A stretch of 64,000 nt of DNA, taken from contig OY754470.1 of the NCBI GenBank assembly GCA_963575645.1, positions 46,407,201-46,471,200 on the forward strand. Direction: 5' to 3'. A program made the position numbers and the translations under genes. The stretch's first letter is position 1. Each line of letters opens with the position of its first letter. Under the pieces are notes generated by a model. That model saw only the letters and a program-made list of their open reading frames with translations, had not been told where the DNA came from and made no database searches. Below, one piece after another: positions 1 through 11,415 of the stretch. The DNA is from Xanthostigma xanthostigma. Its lineage: Eukaryota > Arthropoda > Insecta > Raphidioptera > Raphidiidae.

Positions 1-1789
1 CATTTCTAATGTTTAATTCAATTTTTTGACATTAGTATTTTGTGAAATGCAACGCCTTCTAAGTTAACTATTGGAATAACTAATTATTATTAGAACATAA
101 TACTTTGACAGTTGCAAACGTCACTTTTGACATTTCTTATCATTCCGACACCAAGGATAAGCGGATTGAAACCAAATTTTGGGAGGATGTTTGATATGCA
201 AATATGAAGTGGCCTATTGTTTTTGGGGAACATCGGCGCATGCGTAAAAGAATATATCTCTTATAATGATGTTTTATATAATAATAATATAGTTTTTAAA
301 ACGGTTTTTACTCTATCTATTTTTACTAGAAATTTTTGTAAATTTTTTGGGGAAAATCGGCGCATGCGCAAAAGAGATACATGGCATAGTTGTTTTTTAT
401 ATAATAATAGTGTACTTTTTATAGTGTTTTATTATTCTACTTAATAAAATTTACCTAAATTTGAAGCGAAAGATGCAATATCATAGATTCGAATTATTAT
501 AATTATTATATAAATTTAGGTTATGTATTACGGAATACGCTATCACGTAAAACTATCGTCCGTAAACCGACTTTACAGACATCCAATTTTTTATTATAAA
601 AAAATGAATAGTAAGACATTGTTTGTCATCGGAGCTACATACGTATGCAAAATGTTAGTTCAATCGAAAACCGTATGACAATACAATATAATAACTAACT
701 GACCGGCCCGGGTTCATCCGGATGCAAATCGCACTTTTAATAAAGCACACTAAAAAATAAAAATAAAATAGGTAAAGCTTTTTAAGACGGTTTTTAGTTC
801 CGATGACAATACAATATTATAATAATAATAACTAACTGACCGGTTCGGTTTTCATCCGGATTAATAGTAATGAAACATTTTTAAAAACAAACTTTTATTT
901 AAATGCACTAAAAGAAGAAAATAAACTTTAAATTAAATCAAAACCCAACCATTTATTACATTATACAATTTATATGGTATAAAAGCTTGTCGCGAGATCT
1001 TCCTGTGTAAATAAACAAGAATACAATATGTAACTTAATCTTGACACAAATAAGTCTATGAAAAAATTTATGTATTTAATAAAATAAATTTACACAGGAA
1101 TATTTCGCGACAGCTTTTATATCATCCAATTGTTATAATAATAATAACAATAAGTTTATTTTGCCAAAACAAAAATACAAATTGCAAGGAAATTGTCAAA
1201 AGTTACAAAGATTATATAATAAAAAATTCATCTATCGAGTAGGGATATGTATCAATCAGATATTTATTTTAATTCCCTCTTAAATGTTAAACTTGTCAAT
1301 TTTTTTATATAATTAGGGAGATGCTTAAAAAGTTTAGCACTGCTGTAAGACGGACTTTTAGTATAGAGGGTTAGGTTTGGCTTTGATAGTAGGATATCAT
1401 ATTTATTTCTTGTCGGATATTGATAGCTACAGACATGCCACCCAGCAATGTCCCAAAAAAAGCATGCCATTTCACTTGCAAATGTATTTACCGCTACGCC
1501 ATTTTCTAGTATACAAACTATATTGCATATCTATTTTAAAAAACTATCGTATCGATTGATCAATTATTTTTTGAGCATCAATCTGCCTCATCGATTTCAA
1601 ACTCTGCAATGCGTTTCTTAGGAAAACCAAACTACAACATTATTGGTATTTGTGCATACAGAGTGTACCACAATATTGTGCCGCAGAAATATAAATGGAT
1701 TATATATTTTAATATTCAAAATAGAAAAAAAAAAACGGTCAAGTGCGAAAATTTTTCCCGTTTTGCCGTTAGAAAATTGTTGTCCCCAT
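1..1789. other. AT-rich gene-free region with local duplications
   Basis: No open frame here looks coding. A unit near 205-300 recurs at 335-430; both copies contain a stretch like TCGGCGCATGCG followed by AAAAGA. A second phrase, CTAACTGACCGG followed by CATCCGGAT, occurs near 695-725 and again near 833-860. These are imperfect local duplications of non-coding DNA. A foldback inside the region is listed separately. Confidence 0.5.
975..1127. repeat. Small foldback (inverted repeat)
   Basis: The two ends are imperfect reverse complements of about 38 bp. The left end reads ATAAAAGCTTGTCGCGAG and then CCTGTGTAAAT; the right end has ATTTACACAGG and then CGCGACAGCTTTTAT. This has the structure of a MITE. 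No clear target duplication was seen. Confidence 0.6.
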
Positions 1790-2025
1790 CATGGGCGTAA
1801 CAACGATCTTATCCCGGAGGGGGGGGGGGGGAATTTTCAACTCTACCTACCATTACTAGTTGCCACTTACATATAATTGGAAAACTGTTCATAGAAGCGA
1901 AATCGATCAACCCGACTTTCTGGAGAAATTTTCCGACAAAGAAAATATGTAGATTATTGTAGATTTATCTTGTTATTTGTACGTAAACAATTACCTACCT
2001 GGCTCCCCCTCTTGCTACGCTAATG
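1790..2025. mobile_element. hAT-type MITE, CAT(G/A)GGCGTA family, copy 1
   Basis: A 236-bp element with terminal inverted repeats of the form CATGGGCGTAACAA on the left and TTGCTACGCTAATG on the right. It is flanked by the direct repeat GTCCCCAT (1782-1789 and 2026-2033), an exact 8-bp target duplication of the hAT type. It carries a G-run and no coding capacity. A related copy lies at 24328-24557. Confidence 0.88.
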
Positions 2026-2940
2026 GTCCCCATCACAGAACAGTTATTACTGTTCTGTGGTCCCCATACATGGACATATATTGCGGTCTGCAGTTTACCA
2101 ACTGCAAATAACTTCATAATCGCAAAAAAACATGTTTTTTTTTGTGATGTAATTACAAATTTACGGTTTTCGAATTTTTCCCCGTACTTGTGCTATAAGA
2201 CATTGCTTCTTGCCAATTTTCATGATTCTACGTCAACGAGAAGTACCTACCCTATAGGTTTTAATTCCCTCGTGAGCTTAAACGGCCGTGTCTTTTGATT
2301 GCGTTGGCTTAGAAGTTTGATTTTTTCACAGCTCCAACGAGTTGCAGACTTGAGTATTTGATTTGAATTTCAACTTGATACCTCCACGCATTCCTGAGAA
2401 CGGACTAATAGACAGACAGACGGACAACGAAGTGATCGTATAAGGGTTCATTTTTTTCTTTTGAGATACGGAACCCTAAAAACCATTTTTAAGCATAATA
2501 TATTTTTTAGAGTGAAATTTAAGGATATTTAGTAACATCAAAAAATTATCGCAATTTGTTTGAACATAATTTGCTGTCACACCCTGTATATTATGCACAG
2601 GTAGGTACTCGCAGTGTAATATGCTGTAGATACAGCTGTAGGTATTTCGTCAGAGGTTAAATGGGCGCATTTAATGTCATCCATAATTAAATGGTTTTAA
2701 CAACAGAACAACAGAGTAGTCACTCACACAGCTACATGGCGCGCTGCTTGCGCTGTGGAACAGGGAACTCCCCCAACGTGTCCCACATGCCCCGTTACGT
2801 AATGGATGCGTTCGTCTTGGGACCCGCTCTCGTTTCATCTCGCAGTCAAGTATCACGGATTGATATATACTAATGCTTGTTTACACCAATATAAATATGT
2901 ACAGTGCTGTAATATAGGTGTTATAAGAAGTATTCTTTTC

Positions 2941-3239
2941 TATAATACGCGCCACGGATCTAAACAAACAGCGTCGCAAAGGCACATTTTAGAGCCGTTG
3001 ATACTCCCACCACCTCCCAGCTACCTGCACGGAACGTGCACTCGTCGGTGATTGGCCGTGATCGCTCGTTGCCTTTGTCACTTGTCGCTTTCCAGCTTTA
3101 AAGTACAGTCAAGTACGCTATTGTCAAGTTGTTATTGTTATTTCAATTTTGTTGAGTTGCGAGTTTGTATTTTTTCAACAGCGCAAGCCCGCATTCGCAC
3201 CTAACTTCCGAGCCTTTTAGATTCGTGGCGCGTATTATA
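2941..3239. mobile_element. MITE with 24-bp terminal inverted repeats
   Basis: The ends are near-perfect reverse complements: TATAATACGCGCCACG then ATCTAAA at the left, and the matching TTTAGAT then CGTGGCGCGTATTATA at the right. The interior is more GC-rich than its surroundings and looks promoter-like at first sight, but the inverted ends explain the block better as a transposon. No clear target duplication was seen. Confidence 0.7.
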
Positions 3240-3326
3240 CAATATCATTGCTCTTTTAGGTTATAAGGAAAGAACACTGTTCCATTTTGTTCGAAGTAAA
3301 CTTTACGAAAATGTTTAATCTGTGCT

Positions 3327-3551
3327 AATATTATAAAGAGGTAAAGTTTGGAGGTAAGAAGTAATCTCCGGAATTACTCCTTCGATTTCAAAAATGTTTT
3401 CACCATTATTTAGAATTAACCTTAAGGATGAACATAGGCTATATATTACCTCGTTAAAACAAAGGCGCTTTGCGTAGAGACCAATTTTGCAACGTAAGTC
3501 GACGATAAAACGGTGATAATCTACAAATTAGGACGAAACCGGACCGGACCG
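3327..3551 (+). repeat. Helitron-like short repeat, 'CCGGACCGG...' family
   Basis: The element starts near CTAATATTATAAAGAGG and ends near GAAACCGGACCGGACCGG followed by TAGTA. Related copies occur at 38440-38675, 57662-57825 and, in reverse, 6823-6960. The shared interior carries ACTCNTTCGATTTCAAAAA. In better-kept copies the 3' end is CTAGT, as for Helitron termini (CTRR inserted before T). There is no coding sequence. Confidence 0.55.
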
Positions 3552-4142
3552 GTAGTATATTAATAAACAATTATTTTAACTAGGAAGTTTCCACTGATAA
3601 TAAGGAGAACTTAAAAAAAATGCTGAAATAATTATTTTGATATCTTTAAATTCAACGGTAATTTTCGGTACTTGACGGATCGACGTCTGGCCTGCCATTA
3701 TGACGCTACAATGTTTCATAGTTACTAATAAGTAATAATATATTAAGTCATGAATGTAACGTACTATATCAAACTTCCTGATTAACATTACGTTAATTTT
3801 TACGCCCTTTCAGCTACGAATTTAAACTGTTTGATTTCTTTTAGAGCAGCTCTCAATTGTTTTCGCACCTGAATTGATTTTGGAACTATAAGAAAAATAA
3901 TAATAAACTGAAAATATTAGTTAGCATTAGACACTAAATCTGGCGTTTGATAAACTAAAAAAGTGAAGTATATTTTTTAACACGCCAAGTATTCTGAAAA
4001 TTTCTGCTTAATTAATTAGCTATGAATATGTCGAAGAGGGATAAATCTTTGTTGTGAAGACACTGATTTTAATTGGTGTTTTGAGGTTATTTTTTAATAT
4101 TCAGTTAATTGTATGTCTAACTTCGTTTTCTTTTTTTTATAG

Positions 4143-4188
4143 GTCATCATCCACCGCGGACAAGATCCAAACAACGACTTTTCTAAAC
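4143..4188 (+). other. Orphan exon candidate
   Basis: A 46-nt segment is preceded by a pyrimidine-rich tract ending in TAG and followed by a consensus donor (C|GTAAGT). Read from its first base it is open and gives VIIHRGQDPNNDFSK plus one base. About 115 bp downstream, TTTCCAG|AAGCGACAC|GTGAGT could be a 9-nt microexon (4306-4314). No partner exons were found within reach, so this may be part of a gene with very long introns or a chance match. The product is not recognised. Confidence 0.25.
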
Positions 4189-4199
4189 GTAAGTTTTAA

Positions 4200-6080
4200 C
4201 AAATTGAATTAAGTTTTTTTTTTCACTTCCTCGTATAAAATAGCTGTTTTTCGCGTAAAGTAAAACAAAAAAATGCGATCTTACTAATCCAACAATTATT
4301 TCCAGAAGCGACACGTGAGTTGCCGTTTGATTCTATAGGATGAACAGAGATAGCAAATCAACACAAAATAGGCATATTTTTCGTAAACAAGCCAAATGAA
4401 ATGTACTTTAGTCGCACAGTGTTGACACCAGCTGTCGGAAATATTATTATGAAGTGAAAATCAGCTATATTATAGGAAGTACGGTTCAAAAATATAGTTA
4501 ATATTGTATATTATGACACAAATTACAAAAAAAAGCGTAAAAATGACTAACTAAAGGGAAGAAAATAAAACTTATTTATTTAAGGATGTGTATAAGGTCA
4601 AATTGAGTAGTACATCTAATTAAATTTTCAGAATCATAAATATATAAAAAATTTCATTTGCGAAGACTTTGTGTTAATTTTAATCATTTTTTATGGTAGA
4701 TTTTCTAAAAATTTTCCTATAATTAAATATTATGAACAAATATTTAACATTTAATTTGACTACTGTGACTTTAGTCAAAAACAATCAGGCAACATGGCTG
4801 TCCACGTGGTCTCTTGACACTCGGAAACATAACGTGGAGATAGAATTTCTGACCTCAAAAATTTGAAGCTATGGATACTATAAAAATAATAATAAATAAA
4901 AATGTCAAATCAAAATTCAAAGAAAGTTTTTTTATTATGAATTATTATCAAGCAATCAAAGTGGTGATTAAGAAATCAATTATCATTACGCAAAGTAATA
5001 AACTGATACATAAAGTCAGTAATTAAAGTTTACTTTTGGCAGATTTTTGTTGAAGCAAAGTTTTTTCAAATTAATTGCAGATAATCTGTACGAACATTTT
5101 AGTTTTCCAAACAAAAATAAATATCTCAAATCTTTTACATACTTTTGTTACATTACAGCGTTTATCCGACATATAAACGCATTTTGTGTTCTAAATGCAC
5201 ATAAATCTCAAAAAGGACAGGTCCAGAATAATTGACAGTTGGTTCACGTGATATGACATTTCATAAATGCGATTTTTATTATCGACATGCAGGAACGCGA
5301 CGTTGCCTCATTGTCTCATTACATCCGCCATTAATTAAGATTAAGATTCGGAGAATTGATTTCATCACTTTCAAAATAAAATATTTCCGTGAAATTGCCG
5401 GTAACCCCACGTTTTTTTGGGCTTGAAAAATCGCAAATTGTACAAAGAAACTGATAATAAGTTTTTGAATCATAAATCTTTGAAATAAAATGATAAATGT
5501 TTTAATCTTCTCAAAATTTTTAACACTTCCGGTAGAAATAACATTGAGTGAATGGTGATTTTAAAATGAATTTTTTCATAAAAAAAATCGGTAAGGTATC
5601 TATTTTTTGGTTTTAATCGATGCAGGAGGTCTAATTCTATAACGTATTTTAAATTTAGGCAAAAATCTTTGAATTCAAAAATGTTATATACATCCTTAAA
5701 AAAAAAAAAAACAAGGAATCCGACTGAACAAAAATAAATTAATAACTGAAAAGAAGAAAACAAGTTGAAACACCTCAACATGCAGTAGGCGGTAGCCCAT
5801 ACTAAGACAAAAGAAAGACAAATATAGGTCCCTTTCTGCTGCGTGTTGAGGCTTTCCGGGTTGAGTAATAGCTTCTAAAGTACCCACAACATTTATTTAA
5901 TGTATCTACAAATTGCACTACTTGCCTTCATGATTCAGCCAACCAGATTCAGGGGCTGTACTAGAAACTCGGTACTCAGAAAAGACCTCTCCATTTGTAA
6001 CTAGAAAAACAACAAAAAATCACTCTTTTATTTTAATTAATAATGCAACGGATGACGTCACTGCAGGCATTTTTTTTAAT
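4200..6080. other. Gene-free AT-rich stretch
   Basis: Apart from the possible microexon at 4306-4314, I see no coding segment, RNA gene or element with clear ends. Several small open frames exist in both directions, but they are low-complexity and show no splice-site context. Confidence 0.4.
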
Positions 6081-6230
6081 GTATATGTCGCCGGGATATT
6101 GTCAAACCCGTGATATTATAATTTCACTTAGTGAAATTATAATATTACGAATCTTTGTCAATCGTGATATTGTAATTTCACTAGTGAAATTACAAAATCA
6201 CGGATTTGACAATATCCCGGCGACATATAC
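6081..6230. mobile_element. Foldback MITE with nested palindromes
   Basis: A 150-bp element whose arms are almost perfect reverse complements. It begins GTATATGTCGCCGGGATATT and ends AATATCCCGGCGACATATAC. Inside lie two further short palindromes built on AATTTCAC-TAGTGAAATT. There is no coding capacity and the target duplication is unclear. Confidence 0.75.
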
Positions 6231-6822
6231 AAGGTATCTCACGACTTCATGACGTCATAAGTTCGAAATCTTATTTCTGAAGTATAATTAGACATGTGCT
6301 CATTTAAAATTACTCCGTACGCTGATGCGCTGAGCTGTCGGACGTCTATAATCTATATTCTAAAGTAAAATTACTTCATCAGGAACAGTTTATGTCAAAT
6401 TCACGAAAAGAGTATGGTTGAAAATATAAAATTGTTATAAATATGAGGCCGTTACTTGTTTAGTTTCGAAACCTGCAGAAAAATAAATTTGGAAACATAA
6501 TTGGGATAAACCAAATATAAATAACAACGAATATTTACCATTTTGATGTTGCTCAAATTTAGGTTGTCCATAATATGATTGATTTAACAGATGGCCCACT
6601 CTTTGTTCTTGTAGAAAGCTTGTATTCTGTAACAAAAAACGGATATTTCAAATTAGAAGATGTAAATAAAATTGTAATAATTTGTTTGTAATTTAGTTTT
6701 TTGCCGATTTACGATATTTTATATATGCTATCTAAAAAAAATACAATGCGTTTCTAGAATTTTTGTCAGATTGTCTGCATGGTTGTAAACTCCACAAAGA
6801 GAGCTTTATTTTAACGCGGTAA

Positions 6823-6960
6823 CATATAACCTGCGTCCATCCTGAAAATTAATTCAAAATATTGGTGAAAAAAATTTTGAAATCGAATGAGTAGTTTCGG
6901 AGATTACCTCCTACATCCAAATTTACAAACCTCTATCATATTAATATAGATTAATCAAAC
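6823..6960 (-). repeat. Helitron-like short repeat (reverse copy, partial)
   Basis: Reverse-orientation fragment of the family at 3327 and 38440. It shares the phrase read on the minus strand as ACTCATTCGATTTCAAAA, the TTTTCACCAATATTT stretch and a GGATG...AGG block. It lacks a clear terminal CTAGT. Confidence 0.5.
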
Positions 6961-7204
6961 TACTACAGTAGAAACATTAAAGTTTATAAGTTATATAACA
7001 AAATGCAACGAAAACATAAAATTGGGGTATAAAAAAATATTTTTTTGAAGTCAGTTAAAAACTGCTGATTCGATTTTACTGAAAGCTAGGCGCGACCAAT
7101 CCATGACCACTGAACCAAATGGCGTCAAAATTTTGCTAATGGTTTAACCCTTCGAGAAGTTATGATTGAACATAACCTCTTTTTATGAATAGTGAACGAA
7201 TATA

Positions 7205-8083
7205 CAGGGTGAGTCAGACCACCCGTATCAGACGTTTTTTTCGAAAACTGTTAGTCGTAGAGAGTTGTGTCAAAAATCTTTATTATAAAAGCCCTAATGA
7301 AGAATCGAATGGTGATATTTTTTTCCCCCGGAAAGGTCGGCTTCCCTGTTAGTTTGCTCCGGAGTGTTCAGAACTCCGGAATGTTAAATGGCACGATAGG
7401 TCGAAAGTGGTATTGTTGAAAAGATCTTTAAAAAATAAGCAAGTTTTGTAGGACATTTTTTTTTGTTACTGCCACCCCTGTTAAGTAATATTCGTTTGAA
7501 ATTATTAAATTAACATGTCAGAATAACATTCTTAATTTTAAAAGTCGACATTTAAAATCTAGTTACCTAATTAAACTATGTGACAATAAGTTTTCAATAA
7601 TTGCAATTGTTTTTTTTTTGTCGGAAAATACTTCCAGGTACTCATAACATATCTAGAAGAGCTCCGCAGTGTTTAGAAGTAAATTGAAGTCAGTTTTAAC
7701 ATTTGTGACATTGTTTAATTAGGTAACTAGATTTTAAATGCCGACTTTTAAAATTAAGTTTGTTATTCTGACATGTTAATTTAATAATTTCAAACGAATA
7801 TTACTTAACAGGGGTGGCAGTAACAAAAAAAAATGTCCTACAAAACTTGCTTATTTTTAAAGATCTTTTCAACAATACCACTTTCGACCTATCGTGCCAT
7901 TTAACATTCCGGAGTTCTGAACATTCCGGAGCAAACTAACAGGGAAGCCGACCTTTCCGGGGGGAAAAAATATCACCATTCGATTCTTCATTAGGGCTTT
8001 TATAATACAGATTTTTGACACAACTCACTACGACTAAACGTTTTCGAAAAAAACGACTGATACGGGTGGTCTGACTCACCCTG
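7205..8083. mobile_element. 879-bp long foldback transposon
   Basis: The two arms, each over 400 bp, are near-perfect reverse complements around a short centre at about 7640-7700. The ends are CAGGGTGAGTCAGACCACCC and its complement GGGTGGTCTGACTCACCCTG. TATA flanks both sides (7201-7204 and 8084-8087), giving a TA or TATA target duplication. It has no transposase. The 762-bp element at 29618-30379 has the same architecture and a similar CAGGG terminus. Confidence 0.88.
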
Positions 8084-8273
8084 TATAACGATTTACATCC
8101 GGAAAGAGGTCCACTAGGCAACTTTTAGAAAACTCATTGCATTTAATGGAAATATTATTTTCTTTTTTTTAAACTAACCGCTTTTTTAAACGCTTTATTA
8201 AACGCTTTATATTAGTTTGGGTTGTAACTATGTATGTAACTAACTATGTATGTATGTCCGTAACGGAATCTTT

Positions 8274-8725
8274 GAGCATAATTTTCACCAATTTCCCGAA
8301 GTCTGATTAATTTGAAACTTTGCATACGTATCAAGGACCGATGACAATGCAATAATTTGATAACAGTTTCCCATTATCCTTATTAGGACCCCCAGGATTA
8401 ATAAATTCTTTTAAATCTTTGAGCATAATTTTCACCAATTTCCCGAAGTCTGATTAATTTGAAACTTTGCATACGTATCAAGGACCGATGACAATGCAAT
8501 AATTTGATAACAGTTTCCCATTATCCTTATTAGGACCCCCAGGATTAATAAATTCTTTTATAGATCCTCTGTAGTAAACGCTTTATTTTCACCAATTTCC
8601 CGAAGTCTGATTAATTTGAAACTTTGCATACGTATCAAGGACCGATGACAATGCAATAATTTGATAACAGTTTCCCATTATCCTTATTAGGACCCCCAGG
8701 ATTAATAAATTCTTTTATAGATCCT
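8274..8725 (+). repeat. Three-copy repeat of a ~150-bp unit
   Basis: A unit containing CACCAATTTCCCGAAGTCTG, GGACCGATGACAATGCAATA and GGACCCCCAGGATTAATAAA appears three times almost unchanged (about 8282-8413, 8430-8561, 8590-8722). Near-identity suggests recent duplication. The spacers between copies differ in length, so this is not a simple regular satellite. Confidence 0.88.
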
Positions 8726-8740
8726 CAAACTAAAAAAGTG

Positions 8741-8960
8741 AAAAATAAAATATAGTTTAAAAAAAACTAAAAAACACGCTTTATATCGGACTAAAAAGTA
8801 AAAAATAATTGTTTTAAAATAAGCTTAAAAAGCGTGGGGCGCTTTGTTCCACATTTTCGTACATCGAGCGCCCAACGCTTTTTAAGCTTATTTTAAAACA
8901 ATTATTTTTTACTTTTTAGTCCGATATAAAGCGTGTTTTTTAGTTTTTTTTAAACTATAT
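8741..8960. repeat. Long palindrome next to the triplicate
   Basis: The left arm (about 8755-8837) carries AAACACGCTTTATATCGGAC and the right arm (about 8873-8945) carries its complement GTCCGATATAAAGCGTGTTT. A roughly 35-bp centre contains GTGGGGCGCTTTGTTCC. The arms are almost perfect over more than 70 bp. Together with the adjacent triplicate it may be one terminus of a larger mobile element. Confidence 0.8.
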
Positions 8961-9352
8961 TTCTAGTCGATTCAAATTTTAAAAAAAGTGTATTCAAGAT
9001 CGATCAGTCGCGTGATGTAAGGAATACGTCTGTATATCGTATATAGGGTAGGAAACGTTGGGGCGACTCCAATAGCTGAAAGTGTGACGTATCGATACGA
9101 AAGGAAACAAGTCATCCCGCGCCGGAAACCGCGACATTTCATCTTTCATTCGATTACGACAGACTCAGCTTATCGATTTTGTTGTTTATTAAACGTTTAT
9201 TGATTGCGAATAATTATTGCTGGGTTAATAAACTGGTCTTCTTATAATGTCGAAATTATACACAAGACTTTCGTTAAAATTTATGTAACGGCAACTCTAA
9301 TACAAGGTCAAGGAAACAGTTTTATTATTTCAGCTTTCTCAAGGTCGATGTA

Positions 9353-9930
9353 GGGTAGGACGGGGGAATGGCGTCCACTTAAGGAAAACATGGTGTATTT
9401 TTTAAATTATTTATTATAAATCAAAATAAAGAAGAGTATCGAGTAATCAACAATTTAACAACAAAAGCATGTATCTTTCACCTACTAGTAGTAAGAAAAC
9501 ATTATTAAAAAAACATGTTTGAGCGGCATTGCCCTTGACTTTGGGTAATGCCGCTCAGGGTCTCATAAAGAAGTGTACCCAATCCAATCCGGATGTTTTG
9601 CTGCTTTGATCAAAATTGTTTTTGATAGTGTTGCGCTCAGCAAATTTATAAACAAGTTTACGCAAATCTGCCACACTGAGTTCATAGTATAGCGAGCCCA
9701 GCAACTTAACTTGTTCAGCACCTAATTAAAAATTAAATCAGCGCGGCCGCAAACGAAGAAACGCTCTTCACGGTCGCATGACGCGAGCTGACTGTCCGTT
9801 TGCATCGCTGTCTATTAGAGGCCCCCTCCCCTCGCGCTTCACGCGACGTGACATGTTGCTACGTTCCTTTTTGACAGAGTTACAGAGGTGAGCGCCATTA
9901 CCCAGTGAGCGCCATTCCCCCTCCCTCCCC
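9353..9930. mobile_element. TA-flanked TIR element (578 bp)
   Basis: The left end is GGGTAGGACGGGGGAATGGC and the right end reads CGCCATTCCCCCTCCCTCCC, imperfect inverted repeats of about 27 bp. TA lies at both flanks (9351-9352 and 9931-9932), consistent with a Tc1/mariner-like target duplication. The interior is GC-richer than its surroundings and holds an internal small palindrome, GAGCGGCATTGCCC / GGGTAATGCCGCTC. There is no transposase frame. Confidence 0.7.
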
Positions 9931-11056
9931 TACTGACATCTGCAGTCTTTAGGGCTTAATGTGTTATCTTCCACTCTTATATCATCACCCGATCCAGTAT
10001 CCTCGTTCCTTATACTAGTTCGTACAGTTCGTGTACTGGATGGTTTATATAATCTTCTGGACGCATTCTTGATTGTGGATAGATTATCTGTCTTCTACGA
10101 TCCAAAGCCTCGCATTCGTTAAATCAAACTTCTTTAATTAGAATCATTTTTAATACGGTTAACACTGGATGCTTACATTTTTTTAAGCATTTTAGTAACT
10201 GCTCGATACTTTTAAAAAATGTTTATAAAAATGCTCGATGCTTTTAAAAAAATTTGCTCGATGCTACGTGCTTAGCCCATTCATAATAATAATAATAATA
10301 ATAATAATATTCTTTATTTTATCTAATTTTACATTATAGTAAAATTTAATCAACTTGTGAGTATAAAACATGTAAGAAAACGTAAATTAAGTGTTGAAAT
10401 TAAATGTATAAAAATCGTCCAAAGTGTATGGTGCTAGTTTTATCAATTCCTGTTTTAATTTATTTTTCAGTCTACTATTATAAATATGTAGGTACCTACT
10501 AATTTTAAATTTTAAAAAATATGTTGTTAAAGCGACTATGCATTTTATTTTATAATTTATTTGTATATTTTTTTGACGTATTTATACCCTACATAGGGTC
10601 CATAATAATAATAATAATAATAATATGTGTAAACTCTATTTCTATTTCACAATATGTGAATGTATTTTGGATATAAACGTGCTTTTGTCTTTATATAACA
10701 TAAGACGACAGCGTGTTTTGTGATCGAAACATTTGAACACATCGCACCCCCTGCATTCACAAACAATGGACGCCTAACAAAGGTCATGTCTGTCGCATAC
10801 ATGAAAACAAAAAGCTAAAAACACTGATCACAAAATACAGAAATCTTGTCACTATTAACACATCTAAACAAAATAGTTGCGCAACTCACAAACTCAGGTA
10901 ACATTTCGTTGAATCACTCTGGGTCTAGTCAAATGATAACTAATAAATAAATAATATATTTATTCAATCTAATTAGCATACAAATACACAGAAATCGTCA
11001 ATACAGCATAATACAAATAAATTTTAACTAATGTTTTAATTAATGTTTATACAAGA
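9931..11056. other. Gene-free stretch with AAT microsatellites
   Basis: No coding sequence. (AAT)n runs lie near 10283-10309 and 10601-10624. The phrase GCTCGATGCT followed by an A-run is repeated at about 10200-10265. Confidence 0.45.
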
Positions 11057-11336
11057 CAGCCCCGGATCTACGATTTTTTCGAACCGGGACTGAAACTTGA
11101 TAATGGAGCCCCCTCTCTCCAGCATTTAAGATAAATTACTTTAAAAAACTCACAAATATATAATGGTTGGTATTTTTTATAAACGGAAAGCCGTCAGAAA
11201 ACAAGCAGATTGAGTAAATCGGAAAAAGAACACATTAGATGTGGTTTCCAACCATATTATATTATGGTTTTGGCGCCCTCTAAGACTCCCGCCCGGGGCG
11301 GGTGCCCCGGTTTCCCCCCCCCTGAATCCGGGGCTG
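11057..11336. mobile_element. hAT-type MITE, CAGCCCCGGAT family
   Basis: A 280-bp element with ends CAGCCCCGGATCTACG and ATCCGGGGCTG. It is flanked by an exact 8-bp direct repeat ATACAAGA (11049-11056 and 11337-11344), which marks hAT-type insertion. There is no coding sequence. Confidence 0.9.
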
Positions 11337-11360
11337 ATACAAGACAGATGATCCCCTCAA

Positions 11361-11415
11361 AACCGACTCCAAGTGTTAATGTAAGTTAATACTTACATTA
11401 ACATTTGGAGTCGGT
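11361..11415. repeat. Strong hairpin
   Basis: ACCGACTCCAAGTGTTAATG is followed after a few bases by CATTAACATTTGGAGTCGGT, a 25-bp stem with one mismatch and a tiny loop. It lies 25 bp beyond the neighbouring hAT MITE. It could be a remnant of a mini foldback; I see no sign that it is a terminator or an RNA gene. Confidence 0.6.

Noticed and set aside
2950..3240. GC-richer block with GATTGGC and clustered CpG that looks like a promoter or 5' UTR
   Set aside because: It is bounded by 24-bp inverted ends (TATAATACGCGCCACG...), so a MITE explains it better; no start codon with an open frame follows.
5470..5781. 103-codon minus-strand frame rich in F and L
   Set aside because: Low-complexity AT-derived composition, no family motif, no splice context.
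7936..8121. Open frame of 61 codons on the minus strand
   Set aside because: It lies in the arm of the foldback at 7205-8083; the mirror arm carries the same frame. An artefact of the repeat.
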